DNA from: an uncultured Granulosicoccaceae bacterium
GTDB lineage: Bacteria > Pseudomonadota > Gammaproteobacteria > Granulosicoccales > Granulosicoccaceae
Direction of reading: 5' to 3'
Assembly (NCBI GenBank): GCA_938007995.1
Contig: CALLLW010000016.1
Location: forward strand, 20,870 to 84,869
DNA length: 64,000 nt
The position numbers and the translations under genes are program-made. Below, one piece after another: positions 16,588 through 25,663 of the stretch (position 1 is the stretch's first letter; each line of letters opens with the position of its first letter). The notes under the pieces were generated by a model. That model searched no databases, was not told where the DNA came from, and saw only the letters and a list, made by a program, of their open reading frames with translations.

Positions 16588-17529
16588 CTACAGGTGCAGT
16601 AACTTAGGGGTCTCGCTGCGGAGTACTTTATAGCCTGCGGCTTCGAGTAAATCCGCCTTTGTTAAATGCTCGGTTTTGCGACTCAGCGCGAGGCCCATGT
16701 TATCCAGCAGTGAAGCTGTCTGGAACTGATGGTCGTCAATGTGCTGGCCGTGTGAGCTGTCGCGCGGCACCAGAATAGGCCGCTTGCCCATACGCAGTGA
16801 GGTGAGTGCAGTGCCTGTTCCGGCATGAGCTATGACTACATCAGCCTCACGCATTGCTTGTTCCAGCTCATGTGCCGGCACGACCTCTTTGCCGTCAATG
16901 TTTAGATCGCTGACATCGGTTGACCCGGTTTGCCAAAGCACTGAATCTGCCTCTGACAGAATGTCTGCCAGACGCACGAAGAACTCGCGAAAACTGTAGT
17001 CTTCCATAGTGCCGACAGACACCACTGCGCGACGGATTCTCGTTGGTTTTTGTTCCAGTGGCTCGGCAGAAAAACCATCAAACACTGACCCGAGAAATTT
17101 CCATTGTTCATTGGCCCACGATTCATGCTGGTTATAGAACTTTATGCCGGGTACCCGACTCAGTGCTTTTCCGGTGACTGACGGACCTTCAACACGAGTC
17201 GCTGATTCAATGTAGTGTGTAGGTATGCCACGTACGGCACTATACGGTAAGTAGGCAAGTGCAATGGCAGAACCCGTGCTGATAACCGATTCAACCTTGT
17301 ATTTTCTTACCAGCTTAAATGCCTGGGGTACATTGCGAATCACAGAAGATAAACCGCGAGGCTTTATGTACGGCACGTATTCTACTTGCTGGTCTTTCAG
17401 TAAAGATCTGGTTTGTGGCGAATCGAAGGTTACCCAGACGCATTCAGAGTTAACACCCTTTATGCGCGGCCATAGCTCGGTGAGCTGTGTAAAGTGGCCA
17501 CCACTGGACGCCACCAGCATAGTTGTCAT
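16588..17529 (-). CDS. glycosyltransferase resembling fused Alg14-Alg13 (PssD-PssE)
   Basis: The protein has 313 residues. Residues 1-~155 match the Alg14/PssD pattern: MLVASSGGHFTQL at the start, YIKPRGL, and VISTGSAIA. Residues ~160-313 match the Alg13/GT28 C-terminal pattern: VVSVGTMEDYSF, EADVVIAHAGTGTALTSL, then GKRPILVPRDSSHGQHIDDHQ. Together these form a nucleotide-sugar transferase acting on a membrane lipid carrier in polysaccharide synthesis. In many bacteria the halves are separate genes of about 150-170 residues; here they form one chain. No other capsule gene adjoins, although a WecG-type transferase lies 1.9 kb away on the other strand. Confidence 0.8.
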   Translation of the reverse strand: MTTMLVASSGGHFTQLTELWPRIKGVNSECVWVTFDSPQTRSLLKDQQVEYVPYIKPRGLSSVIRNVPQAFKLVRKYKVESVISTGSAIALAYLPYSAVRGIPTHYIESATRVEGPSVTGKALSRVPGIKFYNQHESWANEQWKFLGSVFDGFSAEPLEQKPTRIRRAVVSVGTMEDYSFREFFVRLADILSEADSVLWQTGSTDVSDLNIDGKEVVPAHELEQAMREADVVIAHAGTGTALTSLRMGKRPILVPRDSSHGQHIDDHQFQTASLLDNMGLALSRKTEHLTKADLLEAAGYKVLRSETPKLLHL

Positions 17530-17824
17530 GCGGTTGCATCCATAAGTTTTATTATTACTTGAATGGCCAAACGATGAATTGTCTCAGTTAGTAATATGGC
17601 TGGCGTCTGAGTGGAAGCTGGTCGGTTAAACGTTGTGCCGATATAACCGACGAGCAGCAGCAAGGTATTATCCTACAAATCGTAAGCGGAGGTAGGTTTG
17701 CTTACCGAGCTGAAATAGCATCGTTTTTGCCATATTGCCAAATCGCTGCGCAAATCGGTGAGGATATATTGGTGATTGTCGCTGCGTGCACAGAATTTTA
17801 GACATTGGGCGTGGGTTTTTTGCA

Positions 17825-18898
17825 TTAGGTTGCTGTCTTGAGGCAGTCGTTCAAGTGCGGCGATTGAAGGCCGAATTCGCAGCCAATATCCATGATCTGA
17901 TTTATAGTTTCCCGGTCAACATCTATGCCGTTTCGCGTCCGGTCATCACGATTACTCATTTCCGGTTCACCTGGCATAAGCACTGTCTTTTGATCGTGGG
18001 CTGGTCGACTTGATTTGATGGACTGATAGAATTCCATCACACGTGCCTCGATTTGTTCCTGCGAATCGAAAGCCTGTGGATCAATCAGGATTGAAAACAT
18101 ATTGTTGAAAACGCCGTTGGGTATGTAGTTTCCTGTGGCAACTGTCTCTTTGCCGGCAATCGCGCCTGCTAGTAATTCAACAAATATCGCCAGCCCGGAT
18201 CCTTTGTGGTTGCCAAAGGGTGTCAGCGCACCTGTTCGATTCAGCCAGATCGGAGAGGGGTCATCGGTGGCGATGCCAGCATCGTCAATTATCCAGCCCA
18301 GCGGCACTTTTTCGCCCCGGTTGTAGGCGACTCGTACTTTACCAAAAGCTACAGTACTGGTTGCCAAGTCAAGCATTGGTTTGGCCTGACCGTCGATCGG
18401 TATGCCGATGCTGATCGGATTTGTCGAAAACGAAGGCTCGCTGCTGCCGTGAGCTGCAACCAGTGGGGCGTGGCCCCATACGTTAACAAAGTGCAGTGAA
18501 ACCAAACCCTTTGTTGCGCAGTATTCTGAGTAATGACCAGCGCGTGAAACGTGTCCGCTGTTGCGTAATCCAAGCACTGCGACTTTATTTGTGCGGCAGG
18601 ACTCTATCGCTATATCTAACGACTCTATTGCCATGCGATGGCCAAAGCCTCGTTTGGCATCAACCACTGTGACCGCACCGCTGGTCGATAACACCTCGAG
18701 GTTCTGGTTGGGGATTAAATTGCCATCAGCGACTTGCTTGCCATAGGTTGGCAGCATGCCAATGCCGTGAGAATCATGGCCGGCGAGATTGGCTTTGACC
18801 AGATGTCCGGCAACAATCCGGCATTCCGGTTCACTGCAACCAAATCCAGACAGGATTGCCATTGCCAGTTGTTCAAGAGAGCTTGTGGTGTATCTCAT
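17825..18898 (-). CDS. malate/L-lactate/ureidoglycolate-type NAD(P)-dependent dehydrogenase (Ldh family)
   Basis: The 357-residue protein belongs to the Ldh family by GHDSHGIGMLPTYGKQV near residue 40, VDAKRGFGH, LRNSGHVSRAGHYSEYCA, FSTNPISIGIP, LDLATSTVAFGKV and LTPFGNHKGSGLAIFVELL. Family members reduce 2-keto acids or cyclic imines (malate, 2,3-diketogulonate, ureidoglycolate, delta-1-pyrroline-2-carboxylate). The exact substrate is not readable from the sequence. It stands alone. GAAGG lies upstream of ATG 18898. An aconitase X pair 40 kb away could point to hydroxyproline metabolism, but the link is speculative. Confidence 0.85.
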   Translation of the reverse strand: MRYTTSSLEQLAMAILSGFGCSEPECRIVAGHLVKANLAGHDSHGIGMLPTYGKQVADGNLIPNQNLEVLSTSGAVTVVDAKRGFGHRMAIESLDIAIESCRTNKVAVLGLRNSGHVSRAGHYSEYCATKGLVSLHFVNVWGHAPLVAAHGSSEPSFSTNPISIGIPIDGQAKPMLDLATSTVAFGKVRVAYNRGEKVPLGWIIDDAGIATDDPSPIWLNRTGALTPFGNHKGSGLAIFVELLAGAIAGKETVATGNYIPNGVFNNMFSILIDPQAFDSQEQIEARVMEFYQSIKSSRPAHDQKTVLMPGEPEMSNRDDRTRNGIDVDRETINQIMDIGCEFGLQSPHLNDCLKTAT

Positions 18899-19412
18899 AT
18901 CGAGCCTTCGGTTTTTTCCAATGGCGCATCTTTAGCATGTTTTTGGCTTGGACTGAATCTGACTGAGTGTGTAATGCACCAGTAGAGTGGTTTTTACATG
19001 GCAGGGCATGCAGCCAAAAGACGGTTATGACTGGTGTGGTGGGTAGCTTCGGTTGTCTTCGTTGCAATGGTGAGCTGCGCGCATATGGGTTACGATATAT
19101 AGAGGCGGGTTGGTTGTGAACAATGCGACTGATTTATGCTCCAAGTGTCAGCACAAATCGATCTACTGAGAGTCAATGAGTCGCCTGTTTTGCAGGAGCA
19201 CGCGTCGGCGCTCCGGTCGAAAAGCAATAAAATTATAGAGTTTTAAATGTTTTACTCCTTCGAAATCAGCAGCGAGCAGTGGTCGAGTCGCACCGGTTGT
19301 GAATGCCGATCTTTGCTCTGCGGCAGGCGGTCAGCGTGTTTTGGGCGACGATCAACGTGTACAACGATTTGCGGCTGCATTTGATTAATATGCTTCAGCT
19401 TGGATTACAAAA
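18899..19412. other. divergent spacer, Ldh-family gene to WecG-type gene
   Basis: I see no gene here. A GGAGC...GCTCC hairpin lies near 19195-19215 and an AT-rich tract (AATAAAATTATAGAGTTTTAAATG) follows at about 19228-19250, which could be promoter DNA for the rightward glycosyltransferase gene. Neither is strong enough to call. Confidence 0.4.
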
Positions 19413-20252
19413 ATGGCTTTTCCTGCACAGTCCTCTCACCGTTTCAACAAACCTGGCGCAAAGGAAATTCAACTCGCTGTGAACGCCCCTACGGATACCA
19501 TGGATATCGCCAACAAGCTGAACGTGCTTGATGTAGAGTTCCTGAGTATTTCAATGGAAGAAGCACTTTCATTGTTGCAGCAGATAATTGACCTCGGGCG
19601 AAAAGAGCCAGTATTTTTTATCAACGCAGATTGCCTTAATATCAGCTGTACTGATGACGGCTACCGAACCATATTGCAGTCTCAGGATATTGTTCTGCCG
19701 GATGGTGCCGGTATAAACATCGCCTGTCGGGTGATCGGTGAACGCCTGGTTGCGAACCTGAACGGCACTGACCTTATACCGCGACTGTGGGAAATTGCTC
19801 CTGGCAAAGGTTATCGTTTCTTTCTATTAGGTGCGGCGCCCGGTGTGACCGGTCGTATGAAAGCAAAGCTTGAAGAAACTTATCCCGGTATAGAGATCGT
19901 TGGAGAGCATCACGGCTACTTCGACCACGAGACAGAATCGGAGTCGGTGACAGACATCATCAATGCCAGTAAGCCAAATGTGGTGCTGGTTGCCTTTGGT
20001 GCGCCGGTACAGGAAAAATGGATACACCAGTACAAAGACAAAATAGAATCCAATCTGGTTGTCGGAGTTGGCGGACTTTTTGACTTTTATTCAGGCGATA
20101 AAAAGCGCGCACCTGTATGGATGAGAAGCAGCGGCCTCGAATGGATGTATCGTTTATACTTGGAACCAGGGCGCCTTTGGCGCCGCTATATTGTAGGCAA
20201 TCCCTTATTTGTCTATCGCGTTTTAAAGTGGAAAAAACGACTCCAGTCGTAA
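19413..20252 (+). CDS. WecG/TagA/CpsF family glycosyltransferase
   Basis: The 279-residue protein has the WecG/TagA hallmarks: FINADCLNIS, LPDGAGINIA, the NGTDLIPRLWE motif, FFLLGAAPGV, EIVGEHHGYF, VLVAFGAPVQEKWI and GGLFDFYSGDKKRAP. These enzymes transfer a hexosamine or mannosamine-type sugar onto a lipid-linked acceptor at the cytoplasmic face. The C-terminus is basic with an amphipathic stretch (LYRLYLEPGRLWRRYIVGNP), usual for membrane association. The first ATG at 19413 is used; an internal ATG at residue 30 (MDIANKLNVLD) is also possible and closer to the family start. It converges on hemH. Confidence 0.85.
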   Translation: MAFPAQSSHRFNKPGAKEIQLAVNAPTDTMDIANKLNVLDVEFLSISMEEALSLLQQIIDLGRKEPVFFINADCLNISCTDDGYRTILQSQDIVLPDGAGINIACRVIGERLVANLNGTDLIPRLWEIAPGKGYRFFLLGAAPGVTGRMKAKLEETYPGIEIVGEHHGYFDHETESESVTDIINASKPNVVLVAFGAPVQEKWIHQYKDKIESNLVVGVGGLFDFYSGDKKRAPVWMRSSGLEWMYRLYLEPGRLWRRYIVGNPLFVYRVLKWKKRLQS

Positions 20253-20297
20253 CACACTATCGCATCGGCGTGCCGTATCTTGTCGGCTGATCCTGCA

Positions 20298-21398
20298 TCA
20301 GGCTGTAGCTCCGAGGGCCAATGCTCTATCACGTGACGCTTCGAGTGCCGCTTTATTATTGATATCGAGCTTGTCTGACTCAGGCCATCCTTTGCAGTGT
20401 CTTTTGATTAACGCGATCATCATTTGAATGTGTGATGGTTGCGCGTTAAGTGCGGTTATATAGCTAAATTGTTCGCCGCCCGCTTCAATGAAATACTCTC
20501 TGTTTTCTTCATCAATTTCTTCGATGGTCTCAAGACAATCTGCGGCAAACCCGGGGCAGATGACCTGAATGTTTTTGATTCCTTGTGCAGGTAGCTCTTT
20601 TAAGGTTTCATCACAATAAGGCTGTAGCCAGGGCTCTTTACCAAAGCGCGACTGGAATACCACCATAAATTGTTCTTCGTTGAGTTGCAGTCTGTCTGCC
20701 AGTAACCTTGATGTGGCCTGACATTGACAGAAGTAGGGATCGCCTTTGGTTCGGTAGCGTTGTGGAATGCCGTGATACGACATGATCAATTTTTGCGGTC
20801 TGCCGTGTTGCTGCCAATGTGTTTCAACTGATTCTGCCAAAGCATCAATATAAGCTTGCTCGTCAAAGTACTGATTGATGAAACGACACTCGGGAATCCA
20901 TCTGAGCTCGCTGAGTCTGGCAGTAACTTCATCAAACACAGACGCAACGGTTGAACCCGAGTACTGGGGGTACATGGGCAGCACCACGAGCCGCCTGATA
21001 TTTTTTTTGCGCATCTCGGTGAGTGCATCTGCAACTGATGGATTACCGTAGCGCATCGCCAGCAGAACATGCGCGTCGAGCTCTGCAGAAAGTTGTTCCC
21101 CGAGTGCATCCGCCTGTTTTTTACTGATACTTAGTAATGGCGAGCCTTCTTTTTCATCCCAGACCGACTCGTAGGCTTCAGCGGTTTTTGCAGGCCGCAC
21201 TCTGAGTATGACTCCGTTGAGTATCAGCCACCACAAGGCTCTGGGTACTTCTACGATGCGCGGATCACTGAGGAACTGCTTGAGGTATCGTCTGACATCC
21301 TTAACCTCGGTGGAGTCCGGAGTGCCCAGGTTGACCAGTAGCACGCCAAGTTTGGATGGGCTGCCATGTTGATAGTCTGAATCTCCGAGGTATTTCAT
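20298..21398 (-). CDS. hemH: ferrochelatase
   Basis: HemH inserts ferrous iron into protoporphyrin IX, the last step of haem synthesis. The 366-residue protein has GVLLVNLGTPDS at its start, FLSDPRIVEVPR, LPMYPQYSGSTVASVFDE, SYHGIPQRYRTKGDPYFCQC with the active-site histidine, and PGFAADCLETIEEIDEENREYF with the second active-site region. ATG 21398 preceded by AAGAGAA fits the family start; the frame also extends to 21461 without features. It diverges from priA across a spacer with DnaA-box-like sites. Confidence 0.95.
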   Translation of the reverse strand: MKYLGDSDYQHGSPSKLGVLLVNLGTPDSTEVKDVRRYLKQFLSDPRIVEVPRALWWLILNGVILRVRPAKTAEAYESVWDEKEGSPLLSISKKQADALGEQLSAELDAHVLLAMRYGNPSVADALTEMRKKNIRRLVVLPMYPQYSGSTVASVFDEVTARLSELRWIPECRFINQYFDEQAYIDALAESVETHWQQHGRPQKLIMSYHGIPQRYRTKGDPYFCQCQATSRLLADRLQLNEEQFMVVFQSRFGKEPWLQPYCDETLKELPAQGIKNIQVICPGFAADCLETIEEIDEENREYFIEAGGEQFSYITALNAQPSHIQMMIALIKRHCKGWPESDKLDINNKAALEASRDRALALGATA

Positions 21399-21873
21399 TG
21401 TTGTTCTCTTGTTTATCGCTGGGCTGAAGGGGGCGGCGAGGTATTTTACTGCAACGCCCACGTAGGCGAATCGGAAATGCTGAATTCTTTTATAGCAGTG
21501 TTGAAAAACCCCCGTGGGTTAAGTGTGAATGTATGTTCCAGTTGGAAAAATTCGACCTGAATAGTGCTGTTTTTGAGAAACAAATGAGCGTTTTGACCTG
21601 GCTGGCATACCAACGGAAATTTACTACCGCTGGGCTGAGATCAGTCATTTTTTGGCGCGCGGTTAAATAATGGCCAATGATGGTGTGCCGAGCCTGTCAG
21701 GCTGGTCGGTAATTTGACGCGTATTTGGTTAACAACATATTAGGATTTTGCTGGAACAGGTCACTTGCGATTCAAATGCCCTGTTGGAAACAACGATTTT
21801 CGTTAGGATTGTCAGAAATACCAGGGCGGTTTGATGTTTCATTTAGTTATCATCAGACAAGACCTAAAAGCAC

Positions 21874-21882
21874 TTATTCACA
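21874..21882 (+). promoter_or_regulatory. DnaA-box-like site TTATTCACA
   Basis: This matches the relaxed consensus TTWTNCACA exactly, in the hemH-priA spacer and in the same orientation as the two sites near 22050-22069. Confidence 0.45.
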
Positions 21883-22048
21883 TTGGTTACTTTTCAGCAA
21901 TGGCGTAAATGAGTTTGCAGGATAAATCAATAGTTTTTGGCAGAAAATTTTTAAGTGTTTGTAAATGCTAAAGAATATTCTCAAATAATCTCGCTGCAGA
22001 ATTTTAGTATCATTGCGGCCGCAGCGGCGAGTGAACTAGCGCCGGTTT

Positions 22049-22069
22049 TTTTCCACAGAGTTATCCACA
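22049..22069 (+). promoter_or_regulatory. paired DnaA-box-like sites upstream of priA
   Basis: TTTTCCACA (22049-22057) and TTATCCACA (22061-22069) lie 12 bases apart, start to start. The second is the perfect high-affinity E. coli box. They end 14 bases before the priA ATG, so bound DnaA could affect priA expression. Confidence 0.6.
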
Positions 22070-22083
22070 GGCTATTTCTGATA

Positions 22084-24327
22084 ATGCAGGTCAGTTTTGA
22101 CAGCTTTTCGTCAGATTCTTCAGATTGTGTAGGGCATAAGATTGTCAGGGTCGCAGTGGCAGCGCCATTATCCCGTCTTTTTGATTACCTGCCAGATGGT
22201 GAGCTTGATCGCTATCAGCCGGGGTGTCGTGTCAGGGTGCCTTTTGGCAGATCGTCTCGTATTGGCGTGGTCACGGGCACCGGTTTTTCGACTCTCGAGT
22301 TGTCAAAACTCAAAGCCGTAGGCGAGCTCCTCGATGAAGAGCCGGTGTTGCCAAAAGAGATCGTCGCGCTGGTTACCTGGGCTGCCTCGTACTATCACCA
22401 CCCGTTAGGTGAGGCATTTGCAACGGCGCTGCCTTTGCAACTGCGTAAAGGTTCTTCGGGTGATATAGAACGCCCAAGTGGCTATGTTCTGACCGAGTCT
22501 GGCAAGACTTTGCACGCTGTAAATCGAGCACCGGCGCAGACGGCGTTGCTGCAGTTTTTACAACTAAGCGTTGGTGCTGTCAGCGCTGCAGAGTGCAGAC
22601 TGTTTGACAGTCGCTGGTCTGCCACGATGAAGTCTTTAATAAAGAAGGAACTGGTAAAGAAAGTACAAACAAAATTTCAGCCTGGACGAATAACCTCGTC
22701 GATCAGGTTAAACGAGGAGCAACAGCACGCCAGTGATCGCATACACACTATGTTGCAGGGTTACTATTGTGCGTTGATTGATGGCATCACAGGAAGCGGC
22801 AAGACAGAGGTTTATCTGGACGTTGCGCGCACAGTGATAAAGTCTGATAAACAAGTGATGGTGCTGCTGCCTGAAATCGGTCTGACACCACAACTGGTTG
22901 CGCGCTTTAGAAACGCACTTGATTGTCAGGTCGAGGTATTGCATTCAGGTCTTAACGATACCGAGCGGATGCTTGCATGGCATGCAGCTGCTGATGGCAG
23001 TGCACATGTATTGATAGGCACTCGCTCATCGGTGTTTGCACCCATGCCAAGGCTTGGTTTGATTGTCGTTGATGAAGAGCATGATGGATCACTGAAGCAA
23101 CAGGATGGTTTTCGCTATCAGGCAAGGGATCTTGCAATGATGCGAGCCAGAAAAGCTGAAATACCCGTCATTCTGGGGTCGGCGACGCCATCGCTTGAGT
23201 CTTTGCAAAATGCATCCAGAGGATTGATTGAAACGCTATACCTGCGAAAGCGCGCAGCGGGAGCAAAGCTTCCACGAATGATGCTGATTGATAGCCGTGG
23301 TGGCGCAGTAGAGAACGGTATATCCAACCGTTTACTGCAACAGATGAAGCAAGTACTTGAGCGTGGTGAGCAGGTGATGATTTTTATCAACCGGCGCGGT
23401 TATGCACCTGTGTTGATGTGTGAGACCTGCACCAGCATTGAAGATTGTGATCATTGTGATGCTCACATGACTGTGCATGCAAATTCGGGCCGACTGCGGT
23501 GTCACCATTGTGGAGCTGAGCGCGCAGTGCCATTGAAATGCGGTGCGTGTGAAGCAACGACTCTGATCAATGTCGGGATGGGTACTGAAAGAATTGACGA
23601 GTTCCTCAGTGACCGTTTTCCGGACTATAAAGTCCTGCGTATCGATCGTGATAGCACCAGACGTAAAGGTGAGTTACAAAAGCACCTTGCTATGGCTGCC
23701 AGCGGCGAGGCGCAAATATTGGTTGGCACCCAGATGCTTGCTAAAGGTCATAACTTTCCATTGGTAACACTGGTGGGTATTCTGGACGCTGATCGCGGTC
23801 TGTTTGGTGCAGACTTTCGTTCAGTAGAACAGATGGGCCAGTTAATTCTGCAGGTGGCCGGGCGTGCTGGCAGGGCGGAAAAGCCCGGTACTGTATTGGT
23901 GCAGTCGCGCAACCCGGATCACCCGCTGCTGCAGGTGCTGTTAGCCGAAGGCTACAGCGAGTTTGCTGCAAGGCTTCTGACTGAGCGTGACCTTACCAGC
24001 TGGCCGCCGTTTGTGAATATTGCGCTGCTGCGTGCCGAGTCGGTTAACCGGGCAGAGGCAGGGCAATTTTTAGCAGACATCAAAAAGCTGATCAAAGCAC
24101 AGATTATTGCGGATGCAGAAATTCAGCTGACGGTCTCTGCCCTGGGGCCGGCGCATGCGCCGATGGAGCGCCTTGGCGGGCGCTACCGTTCACAGTTGCT
24201 GGTGTTGTCCAAGCAGCGAAAACCGCTGCACCGGGTACTTGCATGGTTGCGACCTATGCTGGAAAGCCACCCTGATGCGCGCAGGCTTCGGTGGTCTCTG
24301 GATGTTGATCCCTACGATATGTTGTGA
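22084..24327 (+). CDS. priA: primosomal protein N' (replication restart helicase)
   Basis: PriA recognises stalled forks and loads the primosome for replication restart. From ATG 22084 the product is 747 residues, near the usual 730. The N-terminal DNA-binding domain (VRVAVAAPLSRLFDYLPDG, GCRVRVPFGRS) precedes the helicase: Walker A GITGSGKTEVY, DEEH box, and an aromatic-rich loop QQDGFRYQARDLAMMR. The zinc region has paired cysteines CETC, CDHC, CHHC and CGAC. GTQMLAKGHNFPLVTLVG and QVAGRAGR complete the core. No lesion is seen. DnaA-box-like sites stand just upstream. Confidence 0.96.
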   Translation: MQVSFDSFSSDSSDCVGHKIVRVAVAAPLSRLFDYLPDGELDRYQPGCRVRVPFGRSSRIGVVTGTGFSTLELSKLKAVGELLDEEPVLPKEIVALVTWAASYYHHPLGEAFATALPLQLRKGSSGDIERPSGYVLTESGKTLHAVNRAPAQTALLQFLQLSVGAVSAAECRLFDSRWSATMKSLIKKELVKKVQTKFQPGRITSSIRLNEEQQHASDRIHTMLQGYYCALIDGITGSGKTEVYLDVARTVIKSDKQVMVLLPEIGLTPQLVARFRNALDCQVEVLHSGLNDTERMLAWHAAADGSAHVLIGTRSSVFAPMPRLGLIVVDEEHDGSLKQQDGFRYQARDLAMMRARKAEIPVILGSATPSLESLQNASRGLIETLYLRKRAAGAKLPRMMLIDSRGGAVENGISNRLLQQMKQVLERGEQVMIFINRRGYAPVLMCETCTSIEDCDHCDAHMTVHANSGRLRCHHCGAERAVPLKCGACEATTLINVGMGTERIDEFLSDRFPDYKVLRIDRDSTRRKGELQKHLAMAASGEAQILVGTQMLAKGHNFPLVTLVGILDADRGLFGADFRSVEQMGQLILQVAGRAGRAEKPGTVLVQSRNPDHPLLQVLLAEGYSEFAARLLTERDLTSWPPFVNIALLRAESVNRAEAGQFLADIKKLIKAQIIADAEIQLTVSALGPAHAPMERLGGRYRSQLLVLSKQRKPLHRVLAWLRPMLESHPDARRLRWSLDVDPYDML

Positions 24328-24782
24328 AAAATGACTCACCTGATATCCAGATGTAGTGGCTGAGTGGTGCGTTCAACGTTGCTAAAACATTTTCATTGTC
24401 TTTTCTAGTCAATAGCTTTTCATGCATAACTTAAGGCGTTAGAATAGAAAGTGCAGGTAAGCGATTGAATAAACAATTGAAAGTTGCTTGCAAAGTCGTT
24501 ACTGTATCTAAATTGAAACAATGTGTAGCAACTGAACTCGAAGTACTTGTCTGGAAACCATTATCTGGCAAGGTCTGGAGTTTGCAGTAATCTGCTGCGG
24601 CACTTTTGCCTGGCTGCCCTGACGTCGCACTGCCGTGGTGTTTTGTGTCCGCCTAAAATCCGTGTCGGTTAGGGCAAATCCGGAGAAAGTTCCGGCAGCA
24701 GGAGGGTCGGGACGGGGCGCTACAGATGCTGAACCCGACACCGGCGAAGAAGCACTGCGAAAAACTTATTGAAGTGATCTGA
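24328..24782. other. 455-bp spacer between priA and the SPOR-domain gene
   Basis: I see no coding gene. The segment 24650-24770 can fold (GTCGGG at about 24706 with CCCGAC near 24736, and CCGG...CCGG just before), so a structured leader of the SPOR gene is possible, but it resembles no riboswitch I know. No T run follows, so it is not a clear terminator. Confidence 0.4.
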
Positions 24783-25568
24783 ATGAATTATCGACAAACA
24801 GCAGCCTTATCCAGCACCGGCATCCGGCGGCATTCATCTCTGCAGGGGATCGGGTTCCAAAGAGGCGTCGGACAATGGTGGATGGTCTTAACCATAGGCA
24901 TTATGGTTGGATTTATATTCGGTTTTATTTTGTTCCTATCGCGCCTGCCGAATGATACTTACACGCTGGTGGAAACCGAGCGTGGTATTGAACAAATAGA
25001 TGCTGCTGATGCTGATCAATATAACTTTTATGATCGATTGTCTGACAGTAACAGCCTGGTACCCAATGCAGCCGCTGAAGACTTGCCATCATTTACGCGT
25101 AGTTCAAGCGAAGGAAAATATGGTGCTGATGCCAACCAGCGTCCACGTGCGGTTGAGATTGCCGATGAATTAACCGTAGGTACTGAGGTCGCTCCGGTTG
25201 AGATCGCTGCTGTCGGTGCAGGTAACCTGGGTGCGACCGGTGCGGTGGCGTCAGTAACTACCGCAAATAACAGTGCAGCCGGCTCCGGGGTGCGTGATAC
25301 GGTGGTGAAGCGCAGCGACAGCCATCCATCCACGTTCTACTATCTGCAGGCGGGCGCGTTTAATGATCCCGCTGATGCCAATCGTTTGCAGCGCCAGCTG
25401 GTTCGTTCCGGCATGGATGCTTTTATCAATAACGTAGCGATTGAAGGTAAGCGATGGCATCGAGTGCGTGTCGGGCCTTTCTATGATGCTGACAGCCTGA
25501 CTGCGGCGCAAACCCGACTCGGACGTAACGGCATCAGCTACCTTGTGGTGAAAGTCCAGAGAGGTTAA
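24783..25568 (+). CDS. FtsN-like SPOR-domain membrane protein
   Basis: The protein has 261 residues. A short basic cytosolic tail (1-~30) precedes one transmembrane helix (WWMVLTIGIMVGFIFGFILF), then a low-complexity periplasmic linker of about 120 residues, then a C-terminal SPOR domain (FYYLQAGAFNDPADANRLQ, GKRWHRVRVGPFYDADS). SPOR domains bind denuded septal glycan. The layout is that of FtsN, the cell-division activator, which in gammaproteobacteria often lies near priA; here it is the next gene. I leave the symbol blank because other SPOR proteins share this shape. Confidence 0.85.
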   Translation: MNYRQTAALSSTGIRRHSSLQGIGFQRGVGQWWMVLTIGIMVGFIFGFILFLSRLPNDTYTLVETERGIEQIDAADADQYNFYDRLSDSNSLVPNAAAEDLPSFTRSSSEGKYGADANQRPRAVEIADELTVGTEVAPVEIAAVGAGNLGATGAVASVTTANNSAAGSGVRDTVVKRSDSHPSTFYYLQAGAFNDPADANRLQRQLVRSGMDAFINNVAIEGKRWHRVRVGPFYDADSLTAAQTRLGRNGISYLVVKVQRG

Positions 25569-25585
25569 TGCTTAGCTGGTCCACC

Positions 25586-25604
25586 GACGCACTGACGCAC
25601 TGAC
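25586..25604. repeat. 8-bp tandem repeat
   Basis: GACGCACT is repeated twice with a third partial copy (GAC) between the SPOR gene and hrpA. Confidence 0.75.
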
Positions 25605-25663
25605 TTTGTTGGCTCTAACAATGCACTGGCAGGCAACCGTGCGCAACTCCCGGAATTTCATCA

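Larger units (their letters stand above)
21399..22083. other. 685-bp divergent spacer between hemH and priA
   Basis: No gene is supported here. The right two thirds are AT-rich by eye, with several short open frames lacking features. Three sequences matching the DnaA-box consensus TTWTNCACA lie in its right part (21874, 22049, 22061). The frame of priA is open back to a GTG at 21955, but the PriA family N-terminus begins only at ATG 22084. Confidence 0.5.

Noticed and set aside
21874..22069. Chromosomal origin of replication
   Set aside because: Three DnaA-box-like sites are too few, and no dnaA, dnaN, mnmG or parAB neighbour is present. I keep it as a regulatory candidate only.
24508..24741. 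77-codon reverse frame in the priA-SPOR spacer
   Set aside because: No ribosome site, domain or supporting neighbour; treated as non-coding.
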